A stretch of DNA of 64,000 nt, from NCBI GenBank assembly GCA_022605405.1, contig JABYQQ010000002.1, positions 310,001 to 374,000 of the forward strand, written 5' to 3'. Positions 33,494 to 43,931 of this stretch are shown here, in pieces. The notes below the pieces were generated by a model. That model did no database searches. It was not told the DNA's origin and was given only the letters and a program-made list of their open reading frames with translations. The stretch is from Earliella scabrosa (lineage: Eukaryota > Basidiomycota > Agaricomycetes > Polyporales > Polyporaceae). Within the stretch, counting starts at the first letter, position 1. Each line of letters begins with the position of its first letter. The position numbers and the translations under genes were made by a program.

Positions 33494-35171
33494 ATTCCTC
33501 CCACTTCGTGCTCAGCGTTTCTCTCAAAGGATCCCTCTCGAGCTGTTGGCGTTGATATTCAAGTTCGCTGCGACTCCCGCGACTTTCCATTCCACTCAGT
33601 ACCCGGAGTGGTACTACCCCGGGCATGTCGATAGTTGGGTCTCCATTACCGCTGTCTGTCGTCAATGGCGTCAACTTGCATGCTCCACGTCATCGCTTTG
33701 GACGACCGTGACGGTGGGTCGCGACGTTCGCTGGCTTGATGTCGTGCTACCACGATCCCGGGGTCGGTCGGTCGACATCGTCTTCAATCGCGCCAGCGTC
33801 GTTCCCCTCGCTCTCAACATCCTGGAGGAGCACGCTTCGCACATCCGGGGACTGTTCTTCGTCGACTTGGACGTTAACACGTACGAGTTCCTCCTGGCCC
33901 TCATGAAGATCAGGATGCATGTGTTGGAAGAGGTCATGGTTCACCGGTGCTTAGCTGCGCCTGAGCAGGGTCCCCCAACATCGTTCCGGGTTGATGCTCC
34001 CAATTTTCCTGCACTTTCCATCCTACGTTGTGCGTCTGCCCAAGTGAACTGGACGGCGTCCTTCCTCCGTCGACTTACGACACTCAGCGTCATGGACGCG
34101 CCCATCTTTCATTCCTCCTTCACCTTCGACGACTTCCTGTGCATCCTACAGGAGCTATCCGATGGGTCGCTACGCCGCCTGGAGCTATATAACTCCTTCC
34201 CCTTCTATGACAACACACACCATACTACCGACGAGCTCTTCGAATCCGATCGCATTGTCAACCTACCGAATCTTCAAACCCTGTCTTTAGTACACTCTCG
34301 GGCATCCCCCATACATGCGCTTTTATCCCATATGCACCTCTCTTTCCACATCGAGCTCTTCGTTTACTTTGTCGGATGCGTGGGTCACGACGGAGCTCCC
34401 GAGCTTCCCGGGCTCTTGGATATCCTCCCGCGTGATCCACGCTGCATCCCCACCTACCAGCACTCATATTCCGCGTACATCACTGCGGAGCGTGTTCCAG
34501 ATCCGCAGGGCGACTTCCTCAGTGTCTCTTCCCGGTCGGAGAAGGTCGGATTTGTCAGCGTGGTGATGGGGATAGTGGGTGCCAACTCCAGTCGTTGGTC
34601 ATACAGCTTCGACGACATCATCATGGACTTCGTCCATCTCTTTCGCCACTCAAAGCTCACCCTGAGATCGCTCAAGCTCGGAGTCGAGGACATGGTGCCG
34701 ACGGAGGTGTTAGACAACGGGGCTGTCGTGATCACCCCCAAGCATACCATGACCACCATAGGTCTAGAAATGCTGTTCAATGCCTTCCCGAACATCACCG
34801 CTCTCGAGGCGCGCGTCGTTGACTTGGAGTGGAATTGTCCTATGACGATGGTGGATGCGCTGTGGACCTACCGTGAACGCACTCCGCCTCATGAGGGTGC
34901 TCACGGTATACCGTCGAATCGCGCTCCTCGTCCAGAGTGCGTCCTTCCGCGTTTGGCGCTCCTGTGTCTTCTCGGTGTTTCCTGCTCGTCGGAGTTTGTT
35001 GACGCTCTGCAGGCTTGTATCTGGGCTCGTAGATGGGTGTACAAGTCCAATCTGCTCGAGTTTCGCATCCAGCTTTTGGACCAGTTCGGCAAGGCTTTGT
35101 CCGTAGAGGACCAGTATAATATCGTTCGCCCGTTGGAGGATGTTGTTCGCAATATTGTATGCATCCCCTGA
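33494..35171 (+). CDS. F-box protein, copy 1
   Basis: Substrate adaptor of an SCF ubiquitin ligase by family. The N-terminal F-box starts at IPLELLALIFKFAAT, continues to WVSITAVCRQWRQLACSTSS and LWTTVTV, and is followed by a Leu-rich, LRR-like region to the end (about 540 aa after the visible start). The same layout, including CR-WR-LACSTSSLW, WL-VVLPRS and MDAP-F, is seen in the gene at 36752-38590. The frame has no ATG before the F-box; an AAG acceptor at 33493 suggests that a short 5' exon carries the start, but I could not place its donor with confidence. TGA ends the gene at 35171. The substrate is unknown; large F-box families in Agaricomycetes evolve quickly. Confidence 0.83.
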
Positions 35172-36313
35172 CCTGTCTTCAGACGTCCTGACTATGTTAG
35201 TATGCCCTAGTCATGTAATAGTTTGAAGCGAGGTGTGTGTTATCTTGAATCACGGGGTCTGTTTGCTCCTGTTCTCGGCTGATGTTTTATGTGACCGGAG
35301 TTGCCTGACTCATAAGCTGCAGTACTCGGACATATGCTCATATTATTTCCGACTCGGACGTGGAGAGAACAAAAATGTTAACTGGAGGCTACGTACTAGC
35401 CTCAGGCTGCGGCGCGGCTGTGTACTTCGACTAAGCCCTTCGGCGGGAGATGGTTCGAGTAGTGAGCACGTTGGGGAGAAGAGAGGTACCGCACGGAAGA
35501 GCAGGCGCAGCAGTGTTCGATGCGCCTGAGCGCTCTGTCTTCCGCGCTTCCCTTGCCATATTGGGAATTGTGCTGTACCGTCACCACGTTAGCCTCATTC
35601 TACGTCCTCTTCATGATGCCGAATAGAAGAAGATGGACCTTGCACATGGTGCGTGATATATTTGAGTGTGTGCTGCGTGCTACCGCGACAATATGGACAC
35701 GTGGATGCTCTGGCAGAAGGACCCAGCTCAAATCGGTGAAGTTACTACATGTGTCGCTCCAACCCCACGGTTATCCGGGGAAGCTGACGGCATAGGGTAT
35801 AAACGTTTTCTCGACGCCGCTCTGGTATGCTCATTTTTTTCATGATGCATAGTTACCTCAGTGCGAACTGGCCATCATTGCGGGTCACACGAGCACGGTG
35901 GAGCGCGCTGTGACCCTGCTGCAGTGAAGCCTCAAGTGTACCTGAAGCCCCCGCCGTAGAGTGGTTCGTCATGTGTCGGGTCTCCGCGCGCACACGGGCT
36001 CAGCCACACCGCGTGATACACGGGACCGTCCTGGAACACGGTTGAAGGTTCGGCGGATCATGTCAACTCCAGAGCGAGAATCCGGGAACACTCGGGGGTT
36101 CGCCGCAACATTTGACGGCTAGGGTCCTGAACTGACGAAGCGCACAGAGACGCAGGAGCCTGTCCGCTTTCTCCAAGTTGGGGACTCAGAATGATTCTCA
36201 GCCTTATCTCATGGCCGGGGTGCTGTCGACACTCCGCGTCCAACGGTGTGCACCACACCATTCCAACCGCGTGCCATCACGTCAGGGACTGCTTTGGGGT
36301 AGCGAAGGTGCCA
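35172..36313. other. Spacer between the two F-box genes
   Basis: No gene recognised; short ORFs only. Conserved upstream DNA of F-box gene 2 begins near 36300. Confidence 0.45.
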
Positions 36314-36328
36314 TGGGTCCGGGACCCA
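36314..36328. promoter_or_regulatory. Palindrome TGGGTC-CGG-GACCCA upstream of F-box gene 2
   Basis: Perfect 6-bp inverted repeat with a 3-bp spacer, matching the element at 33024-33038 except for the spacer's last base. CCTGAGAATTTGATT follows at 36333-36347 and GACGAACCCCGAG at 36410-36422. The flanking DNA between these blocks has diverged more than the blocks themselves. Confidence 0.6.
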
Positions 36329-36751
36329 GGCCCCTGAGAATTTGATTACCTTCGCGGTTTGGATTGCGGCCCATCGGGCATTTATATAGTATCGTGCAGG
36401 TGTGCTATCGACGAACCCCGAGACCCCACACCCAAAAATTATTCGACCTCCGAGCGGCTCTACAGGTCATTCTTCTCCCTTCCCATCCACTTTCCTCTGT
36501 GCCCGCGAGCTTGCTACCTGCACTGCAGCTCTCCCAACGCCATTCTACCCCGGGAACTTGCAATAACCCCTCCTCAAGCCGTCCCCTCTCTGTTGCTTTC
36601 GAAAAGGCAGTTGGAAGATGTGGCAGATCTCATGTGCCCCGAACATGGTGTGTCCTATCTCCTGAGCTTCGGACCTTTGCTCATTGACACCGGGTAGTAC
36701 GAGCGATCGCACGGAGACGTTGGGGAGGCGCAGTCTACCGCAGGAGACAGA

Positions 36752-38590
36752 TTGGAAAAGTACGTGTACCCTGCGACTCTTGAACAACCTTCGCCTCAGA
36801 CCACGCGCACGCCGTTTCGTCTCAGATTCCCTTCCGAGCTGCTGCTGGAGATCTTCAAGTTCGCTGCGGCGCCGTTCGATCTACCATACCCCACCTACGC
36901 CCACTGGACCTATCCGGGATTTACTGCGAACTGGCTGTCCATCACCGTCGTTTGTCGCAGGTGGAGGAGGTTGGCGTGCAGCACATCATCCCTATGGTCA
37001 ATCGTCGCGGTGTACAACAATCCCGCATGGCTGAATGTCGTGCTCCCCCGTTCCGGCTGCCTTTCAGTCGACCTCGTATTTCATCGTAACGACTCGGTAC
37101 CATCCTGCTTGGACGCCCTCAGGACCCATTCCTCCCGTATACGGAAATTGTTCTTTCTCTCTCCCGATCTACCCTCCTACCTAGCCCTCGCGGCGCTTTC
37201 CTCCATTCAAATGCCGATGTTAGAGGAAGTGCACTGCGGCCAGTGGGATCACGCTTTCTTGGGCGCGATCGATGGAGGGTTCACATTCGATCATATCCGC
37301 TTTCCCGCCCTTACCACCTTCCGCGGGGCGTCGATGCAGGTCGACTGGGACGCCCGAATCATTCGCCAATTGACAACCATCAGCATCATGGACGCACCAG
37401 AGTTTCGCTCGGGATACACGCTCGACGATTTCCTCGACGTGTTAGAGCAACTCTCCGACGGACCGCTGAGCCATTTGGAGTTGAGCAACGCGTTCCCCTT
37501 CTTCGACGGTCATTCTCTCATTACTCTTACTCCGGAGCCTTCCACCCGCACCGTCGTCCTCCCAAAGCTCCTGTCTCTCTCCCTCGCGCACACCCGTCCA
37601 GCGGTGATATTGGTCTTTCTGTCATCTATACAGCTCTCCCCTAAGGTGGACGTCACCATAAACGTCACTGCCGATGCTGGGGATCTGGGGGTGGATCCAA
37701 TGTTCGGGCTGTTCGACGTCCTCCCCAGCAGCGGCGCCCCGAGCCTCCCGATTTACGACACAGCAATTTACGGGCACGTGTCTGCGCGACGGAATGCCGT
37801 CCAACCCTTCGACCAGATCCAGGTTACCTGCCGGACGGAGGCAAGTATTGGAGAAAAGCTGTCCCTCACGCTGGCGGTTGTCGAGAGTACTAGCCCCAGA
37901 GAGTGGATGTATAGCTTCGCCGATGCCGTGGAGGACTTCGCAACCATCTTCGGTAGAGCCAAGCTCGAATCTCTCGAGCTCTCGATCGAAGACACGATCA
38001 TAGAGGGCGAGGTGGGGGACGGCACTGTGATCGTTCCCAAGCACCACATCACCACGGACGGGTTGTTGAATTTGTTCACCACGTTTCCCGATGTCACCTC
38101 CTTCGCAGTCCGCGTCTTGGACATGCAATGGAGCTGTCCGGTGGCTCTCGTGGACGCTTTGTGGGCTGGTTGCAAGTACGGCTTGGAAGGCAACGAGGCC
38201 ACATTCCATTCCTCCGACGGTAGTGCTGGCCGCGGTTCGCTCCTCAAGGTGGAATGCCCGTTGCCACGCTTGCGGACACTGCGCATCGAGGATTGCAGTT
38301 GTCATGTGGACTTTATGAAGTCTTTGCAGCTGTGCTTGTGGGGACGCGGAGCATTTTCCAAATTGCCATTGGAGAAGGTCGTTATCGAGCTGGTCCAGCT
38401 TCCGCAATGCGACACCGCCTCGACTCTGGTGTTCTGTGCGCTTATGAAACAGCTCGCCGAGGTCGTGGGGCAGGTTCATGTACTGTTCCGTCTGTCGCAG
38501 GGGCCGGGACCCGATCCTCCGATATTGGCTAGCTTCATCGCGGCACCTGTCATCATATCTCTTATTCCAGCATCGCACAATGCGCTCTAA
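36752..38590 (+). CDS. F-box protein, copy 2
   Basis: Paralogue of the gene at 33494-35171. The F-box starts at FPSELLLEIFKFAAAP and runs through WLSITVVCRRWRRLACSTSS; then WLNVVLPRSGCLSVDLVFHR and a Leu-rich, LRR-like region follow to LIPASHNAL (612 codons visible). The codon at 36752 is TTG, not ATG, so the N-terminus lies upstream, probably in a short exon. An acceptor CGCAG near 36734 keeps the frame and would add a few residues. Antisense ORFs up to 357 codons (37622-38695) are shadows of its strong coding bias. As in copy 1, the region after the F-box probably binds a target protein for ubiquitination. Confidence 0.85.
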   Translation: MEKYVYPATLEQPSPQTTRTPFRLRFPSELLLEIFKFAAAPFDLPYPTYAHWTYPGFTANWLSITVVCRRWRRLACSTSSLWSIVAVYNNPAWLNVVLPRSGCLSVDLVFHRNDSVPSCLDALRTHSSRIRKLFFLSPDLPSYLALAALSSIQMPMLEEVHCGQWDHAFLGAIDGGFTFDHIRFPALTTFRGASMQVDWDARIIRQLTTISIMDAPEFRSGYTLDDFLDVLEQLSDGPLSHLELSNAFPFFDGHSLITLTPEPSTRTVVLPKLLSLSLAHTRPAVILVFLSSIQLSPKVDVTINVTADAGDLGVDPMFGLFDVLPSSGAPSLPIYDTAIYGHVSARRNAVQPFDQIQVTCRTEASIGEKLSLTLAVVESTSPREWMYSFADAVEDFATIFGRAKLESLELSIEDTIIEGEVGDGTVIVPKHHITTDGLLNLFTTFPDVTSFAVRVLDMQWSCPVALVDALWAGCKYGLEGNEATFHSSDGSAGRGSLLKVECPLPRLRTLRIEDCSCHVDFMKSLQLCLWGRGAFSKLPLEKVVIELVQLPQCDTASTLVFCALMKQLAEVVGQVHVLFRLSQGPGPDPPILASFIAAPVIISLIPASHNAL

Positions 38591-40280
38591 TATATCACGT
38601 ACATTGATATTGTTGTATACATGAATTGTTTCCCTTTGTATTCTCCTCACCACAATTGGGGTGTTGTACCCGCGTTGTAACGATTCCACATACATTAATA
38701 GAATGTTGTTGCCCCGGTCAACAATCAGGACTCACAACCATACGGTCATTGGTCAAACTCATTTCGAGTTGCTCAGCTGAAGTGCTCAGAACGACTAGGC
38801 GTGATTCTGGCGGCTAAAACCACCCTCCTCCTTAGCGCTTGGATGCAGTGCAAATAGAACCACACAGTCGTCGTCATGGATCTGGCTATATGTCCCGAGT
38901 CACCGCTGTCCTGCCAGAGACCTCATGCCTGTTCTCTCTGCTCACTACTTGCTGAACCGGCCCAAACCACGCGTGCACAGGTACCACACCAGGATTGCAA
39001 GAGCTCTGCTAGCACTCGCAGTGAGTGTTTCTAGTGGTGCGACTTACATCTACGCGCTGAAATAGGTGGCTGTCGTCAGGATCTCTCAGCCATTGCTCTT
39101 CAAGATCTCTCGAGACTATTAGAGGATGAACGTCGTCCCCTAGAGCTTGTGGAGCCCCCAATCCGCTTTGCTGCCACTGTCTAGCTCCTAACTTCCTGAG
39201 GAAACGACAATTGCTTCGGTCTGTCGCGCACGGATTGTCCTGGCGGTGCGTACGCTCTCCCTCTTGTACACATACAATGCCAGCTTGTCTCGCGCCCTCG
39301 CAAGTACTTTGCAGAGCGTTAGTCTGGTAGTACATCCCGCTTCCTTATCATGACGCGATGTAACTCTTCGTCAACATATCGAAAATGATACAAATTTTCG
39401 CTCTCTAGTGCTAGACGTTTCCGGGTGGGATGGTAGGGACTGTGTACCCCGGGTTTGATACAGAGGAGCCGCCCGGGAACACGCAACTCGATGTGAGATA
39501 TGCGACGCAGCTCCAGAAATCCCGGGGGGTGTCGAAGCGGAGCTTCTCGACGATTGAGCCTTGCGAAGCTGCTACTTGCTGCATCGCGATGGTTCTAGAG
39601 CGCTGTGAAGAGGGTCAGTTATTGTCTCTACCAGCGAAACCAGCCCAGAGACTGACTTCATCGGTCGTGATGGGATAGCCTTCCTGAATGACTCTCCAAA
39701 TCACTGGGGTACTTTGGTTCTCCACCACCACCATGAGCCACTCTGTTTGAGTGGTGAGAACGATGGCCAACTCGCCGTTGACGGTACGCACTGTTCCCCT
39801 CTGTGAGCTCATTGATGAACACCTTCGCTGAGACCCAGACTTCCAGCGCTCGACCGAAGTCGCCTCTGTCAACAGTCGAGCTGAACTCGGCCTTTTCGCA
39901 GTGGTAGCATGCTGGCGAGGCCATGGGTTGGTGGTTTGTCTCGATGGGGAGCGGGGGAGTCACAGATCGACCCATCATGACGGTGCAGGAGAAAGCGCGG
40001 GCAATGTCTCATCCCCATGAGTCATGTTCCTTGATACGTCGGCATGCTATGCACTTGCCGAGTCGCCCGCTAATCATTGGGAACTCTTCGAATGGCTTGG
40101 AGTGACGTGACTGTCATGGTACATAATGTCATATGCGTCATATTCCGTCGTACAGCGGCACGTCATTGCTGGTCATGTTCAGCGGGCGTCCCTGGATACT
40201 ATTAGTATATGCTCTCATCTGAAGTCTCTACTCTCTGTCGATCTATAAGAGTTTGCTGACAACCTCGGCAGGTCCTCCAC
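38591..40280. other. Stretch with no gene firmly recognised
   Basis: Two overlapping minus-strand frames at 39615-39978 read SPACYHCEKAEFSSTVD and then, in another phase, EWLMVVVENQ. This could be one decayed gene broken by a frameshift, or exons I failed to join. No family is recognised. Confidence 0.35.
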
Positions 40281-40939
40281 ATGCATCGCCAACCTCGCAG
40301 GAGTCTGTCCGACCTCCGCCGGGAAGTCAGACGCCACAATGAACGAATCAGGTTCTTCCTACGTCATGTCAGTGTGACTCCCTAGTTCACCTCCAATCCC
40401 GTTGAGATGCTAATTGAATACACCCAGTCGCTTCTACGGCTCGCTCGCCGTGCTGTCCTGTATCATGTCCGTGATACTCGACCTCGGCTTGTTCTCTTGC
40501 CTGTGCTGGATGAATGGGACGAGGCCTGCGGTGCCGATGTTGGCCCTGAAGATCTCGATGCGGGCGGCTGGATTCCGCATCATCGCACAACTATCTCCGC
40601 CGTGGATTACTTCCCCGGAACGACGTCTCACCTCTCCAATGGATACGACATCATCTGCCTGCAAACCCCGTCAACAACTCGCAGTTCGCGCTCGAGTCCG
40701 ACTAACAACACTCTCAACCAGTTATTCTCTGTGGAGTGGCCAGGTAACTTGGTCGTAGTGAAGCGGGCTCGATACCGTCGAGATCGTGCTGTGCATATCA
40801 CTCCCCCCGAAATTTCCCTGATCAATACTGTTGTGCAACAGTAAGTTTTCTTTCCCGCCGACGGTCGGGCGCATACTGATGGAAATCAATTAGTTGGCTA
40901 CACGAACAGTTAGATGCACGTAATCTATTGATGAACTAG
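40281..40939 (+). CDS. Hypothetical protein, small orphan family copy 2
   Basis: Three exons, 40281-40367, 40428-40840 and 40894-40939, give 181 aa in frame. The N-terminus is strongly basic (MHRQPRRSLSDLRREVRRHN). The middle holds VLDEWDEACG, and the C-terminus WPGNLVVVKRARYRRDR then ISLINTVVQ/H and WLHEQLDARNLLMN. A perfect GTAAGT donor at 40841 lies just where read-through would meet TAA (CAG TAA). The same arrangement, in the same phase, is found in the minus-strand gene at 24148-24651, the reason for calling them paralogues. No membrane segment or catalytic motif is seen. Function unknown. Confidence 0.6.
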
Positions 40940-42331
40940 GGCTACACTGAATAGATGTATCCGCGTATCACAGGGTGGGCGGTATTGCTCTTGACGCGCC
41001 GAATGGGACAGCACTTTGTACCTCGTATCTCTTACGGTAAGACGTCAACAACAGCCGCTGTTACCGGTCACGGTGATAAAATTTTTATGTGCAGAGCGTT
41101 AGTTACAACTCTGCTACACGAGGTTGAAATAGGTGGTATAGTAATACATGCGGATACTGGCACATACACCAACAAGTTGCATGAACTCGAGACGGTCAGC
41201 GACGCGGAGACAATGCACTAGGCTGGTCTGGGGAGTGTCCCCTTTTCTGAATGTGAGCATTGTGACGATCTGTTTTAGTCGACGTTGGTAGGGAGCGGGG
41301 AACGAATGCTGGATGGATATGAATACCTCGTTAATGTCGCATCGCCATTCCTCCGAGCACATGTTGATCATTTCCGCTAGGTCTGGTTCACCGGGATAGA
41401 TGCCTACTCCCCCTTCTATATCAATGAGCGCGGTCACTATGAAGCCCAAGGAAGAGCACCCACACAACGATCGACCTCCTCCTGCTCCGTTGTCCGGCAC
41501 CTCGAAAATGTTGACCGTTGCCGCTCTCCATGTGGATGTGGTGTTCGCTCCACGTATCGTGGTGAACTGAACGTTGTGTAATGTGAGATGCGTCCGCATG
41601 TTCCCCTTCGACTTTTGGTCTGCGGGTGAGAGGGGGGTGGAAGGCTCTTGTAGGCGCTCAGCAGTGCAAGTGAGTGTTGCAGCCGCAGTATTTATGTGTG
41701 ATGCCCTGAACTGCAAGCGCACGATGATTGGCATGGTGTCAGACATATACTAGGTAAGTATGTGAGACGTTGTGCTGTTCCGCTATATCTAACCGGTGAA
41801 CCTAGACTCTGCTTGCTTCAAGGGCGACTGGGTGATCTTTCGCGATGGGAACATCAAGCACTAGTTTCCGTGCGAGTGTGTGTTATACCCCGATGGCCGA
41901 GTCCCCGTGCGGACAGGTGTTCGGTCGGAGTTGGTAGGTCGCTGCCCAATCGGCTTTGACCATAGCTAGGGGAGGCTTAGCGGGATAACCGTCGGTGCTT
42001 TGCGTCGACCGGGGACTTCCCACCAGGCTTGCTGTCTCCATTGCCAAGTAAGCCGCGTCAGACGCGAATGGATGGGAATGAGAATGTCCTCCTTGTGCGC
42101 CTGTCTCCGGTGTAGGTTCCCCTGGGTTGGGCGGCAGCTAATTATGATATCATCATCACGCTGAGATCATGGCCGTTCTGTGACGCGCGCCTGTGTCCGC
42201 TGGTTCCTTAAAACAGATTGCAGTATTGCTTGACCTCGCATCCACGTTAACTCTCGAACTCGGTGGATCCAAGTGTAAGTAAGCCTGTTGTTTACGCTGG
42301 CGTGAGCGTTGGACTTACGAGAGACCCGCAG
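40940..42331. other. Stretch holding at most one unrecognised ORF
   Basis: Contains the 210-codon minus frame listed separately (41114-41746). Beyond it, only short motif-free frames and the upstream region of the F-box-like gene at 42332. Confidence 0.4.
41114..41746 (-). CDS. Hypothetical 210-codon ORF
   Basis: An uninterrupted minus-strand frame from ATG at 41746 to TAG. It contains Gly/Ile-rich segments (ALIDIEGGVGIYPGEPDLAE) and a Tyr-rich end (MYYYTTYFNLV). Its length and mixed composition favour coding, but there is no recognised family, no paralogue in the window and no intron. It may be real or chance. Confidence 0.3.
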   Translation of the reverse strand: MSDTMPIIVRLQFRASHINTAAATLTCTAERLQEPSTPLSPADQKSKGNMRTHLTLHNVQFTTIRGANTTSTWRAATVNIFEVPDNGAGGGRSLCGCSSLGFIVTALIDIEGGVGIYPGEPDLAEMINMCSEEWRCDINEVFISIQHSFPAPYQRRLKQIVTMLTFRKGDTPQTSLVHCLRVADRLEFMQLVGVCASIRMYYYTTYFNLV

Positions 42332-43499
42332 ATGTCCCTTCGACGGCCTTCGGCAAAGAATCCCCTTCCCATTACCGCGGACAATATCCGCATGGTCGCC
42401 CTCTATCTCAATGTCAGTGAGAGGCGCGCACTCCTTGTGTCCTCCCGCGAACTGCATTGGGTCGTTGCCCCCCTCCTCTATCGTTCGCTAGAGGTCGCCT
42501 GTCTACCTGGATCGTGGAATGAAGAAGAAGAAGCAAACGCGCATCTCCCCTTCCTCATACTCACCTCGCTAGTCCAGTCGATGCGTCCTCGAGGGAGGCT
42601 CACGCCTCGTTGCAATGCGCAATACCTCGTCTCGTTTTCATACTGCTCGCACATCCTAGAAGCCGACTTTCGCGCCGTCCCTCTCATAGGGGAGATTCTG
42701 CGTGTTGCCTTCCGTCTCCGGCACCTTCGCATTGACGTTGGAGGAGACGGAGTGCCTGTCATTTTGAAGATATTCCATCGCGTCGACCTCATCATCTCCC
42801 CCACCAGCACTCTGACCGCGCTCGGCGTTTTCCACCATCGGGTCACGCTCCCTTGCCTTGAGAGCGTTCGTTCGTCCCACATCGCCATCGTGGACGCGCT
42901 GATGCGCTATCGCTCTATTGCCACCGTCGTGATCGACACGTCGCCGTCTGAGGCCAACCTCAAGACCTTTTTCCGGGCACATCCACCGTGGAACGCCAAC
43001 AGTCTTCGCCGCCTGGCGTTAGGATATACTGTCCACGTTGCCCCAACAGATATTTACCGGGCGATATACGTCTCCTTCCCAAACATCGAACATCTGGAAG
43101 TCCGAGTTTCAGGCGTCGGTGGCCTCACTCTCATCGACGTAAGTGCAATGATGCCATTACTTGGTACTGCAATTAGCTGACAGCTGGTGTCGACAGCAAG
43201 TTGTTGCCAGTATAGCGCACGAACCCACTCTCGCGCCGCGCTTGCAGATCATCGGCATCAACCACTGTGCTCGTCATTATGAACACGCCCTCCTTGTGAC
43301 GGCAGCTGTGCTCAGCCGTGTGGAAGAGCATTGCTCGAGCAGGTCTGCGCTGCGGCTAGTGGCTCTCGGTCACAAAATGCTATGGCGGCCTGCTGAGGGG
43401 GAGGAATGGAAGTACCTACACACCTTCCCTCTGGAGACGTGGCCATGGTTACGCGACCGGAACGAGGGTCGGTGGCGTTGTACTGGTGAATCGGTGTAG
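42332..43499 (+). CDS. F-box-like, LRR-type protein
   Basis: Two exons, 42332-43138 and 43197-43499, joined by a 58-nt intron (GTAAGT donor, GACAG acceptor), give 369 aa. The start MSLRRPSAKNPLPITADN is the first ATG in a frame open upstream to 42263. Residues 15-55 (ITADNIRMVALYLNVSERRA, then LLVSSRELHWVVAPLLYRSL) have the pattern of the degenerate F-box common in basidiomycetes: a hydrophobic helix, then SxxLxxxxxPLLYR. Leu-rich repeats-like strands follow (RHLRIDV, LTALGVF, RRLALGY, EHLEVRV). It is less like the F-box pair upstream than those are to each other. Role probably protein-protein binding in ubiquitination; inferred. Confidence 0.7.
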
Positions 43500-43931
43500 T
43501 GCTGTGCTCATGTTCAAGTGGACTCTTCACTATTCCAGCGCGATGTTCCACTTTCCCACAAAGTAGAGTTCCATGTCTTCGTTCTACAGCTCTCCATCAT
43601 CCTCGCGAAGCGGTGCTTTCTGCAGTGATAGTTGATAGTTGATCCCATCACTGTAGTCGTAGCGCCCCGTCCCAATAATATGACGTCCTGGCGTACGAAG
43701 TGGGCTGGCCAGTGCTGTGGTGTGATGTCATGCCACGACGTATGTAAGTAACATATCACGCGTATGTGCACGTCATCTCTCGCTTACTATGGGTGCAGGA
43801 GCGCTGTCGCCATCATGAACGGACTTGAAGCGTCTATTCCGACAACATGACCTGTGAAGGCGGTGCAGAAGTTGTGTCGTTTAAAAGACGAGTACTACTG
43901 GAGTATGCTCGTAACCCCGGCATCTCTCTTC
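43500..43931. other. Intergenic spacer
   Basis: The 3' flank of the F-box-like gene and the 5' flank of the next; no feature seen. Confidence 0.4.

Noticed and set aside
37622..38695. 357-codon minus-strand ORF opposite F-box gene 2
   Set aside because: Shadow of the coding strand; low-complexity composition and no homologous frame opposite F-box gene 1.
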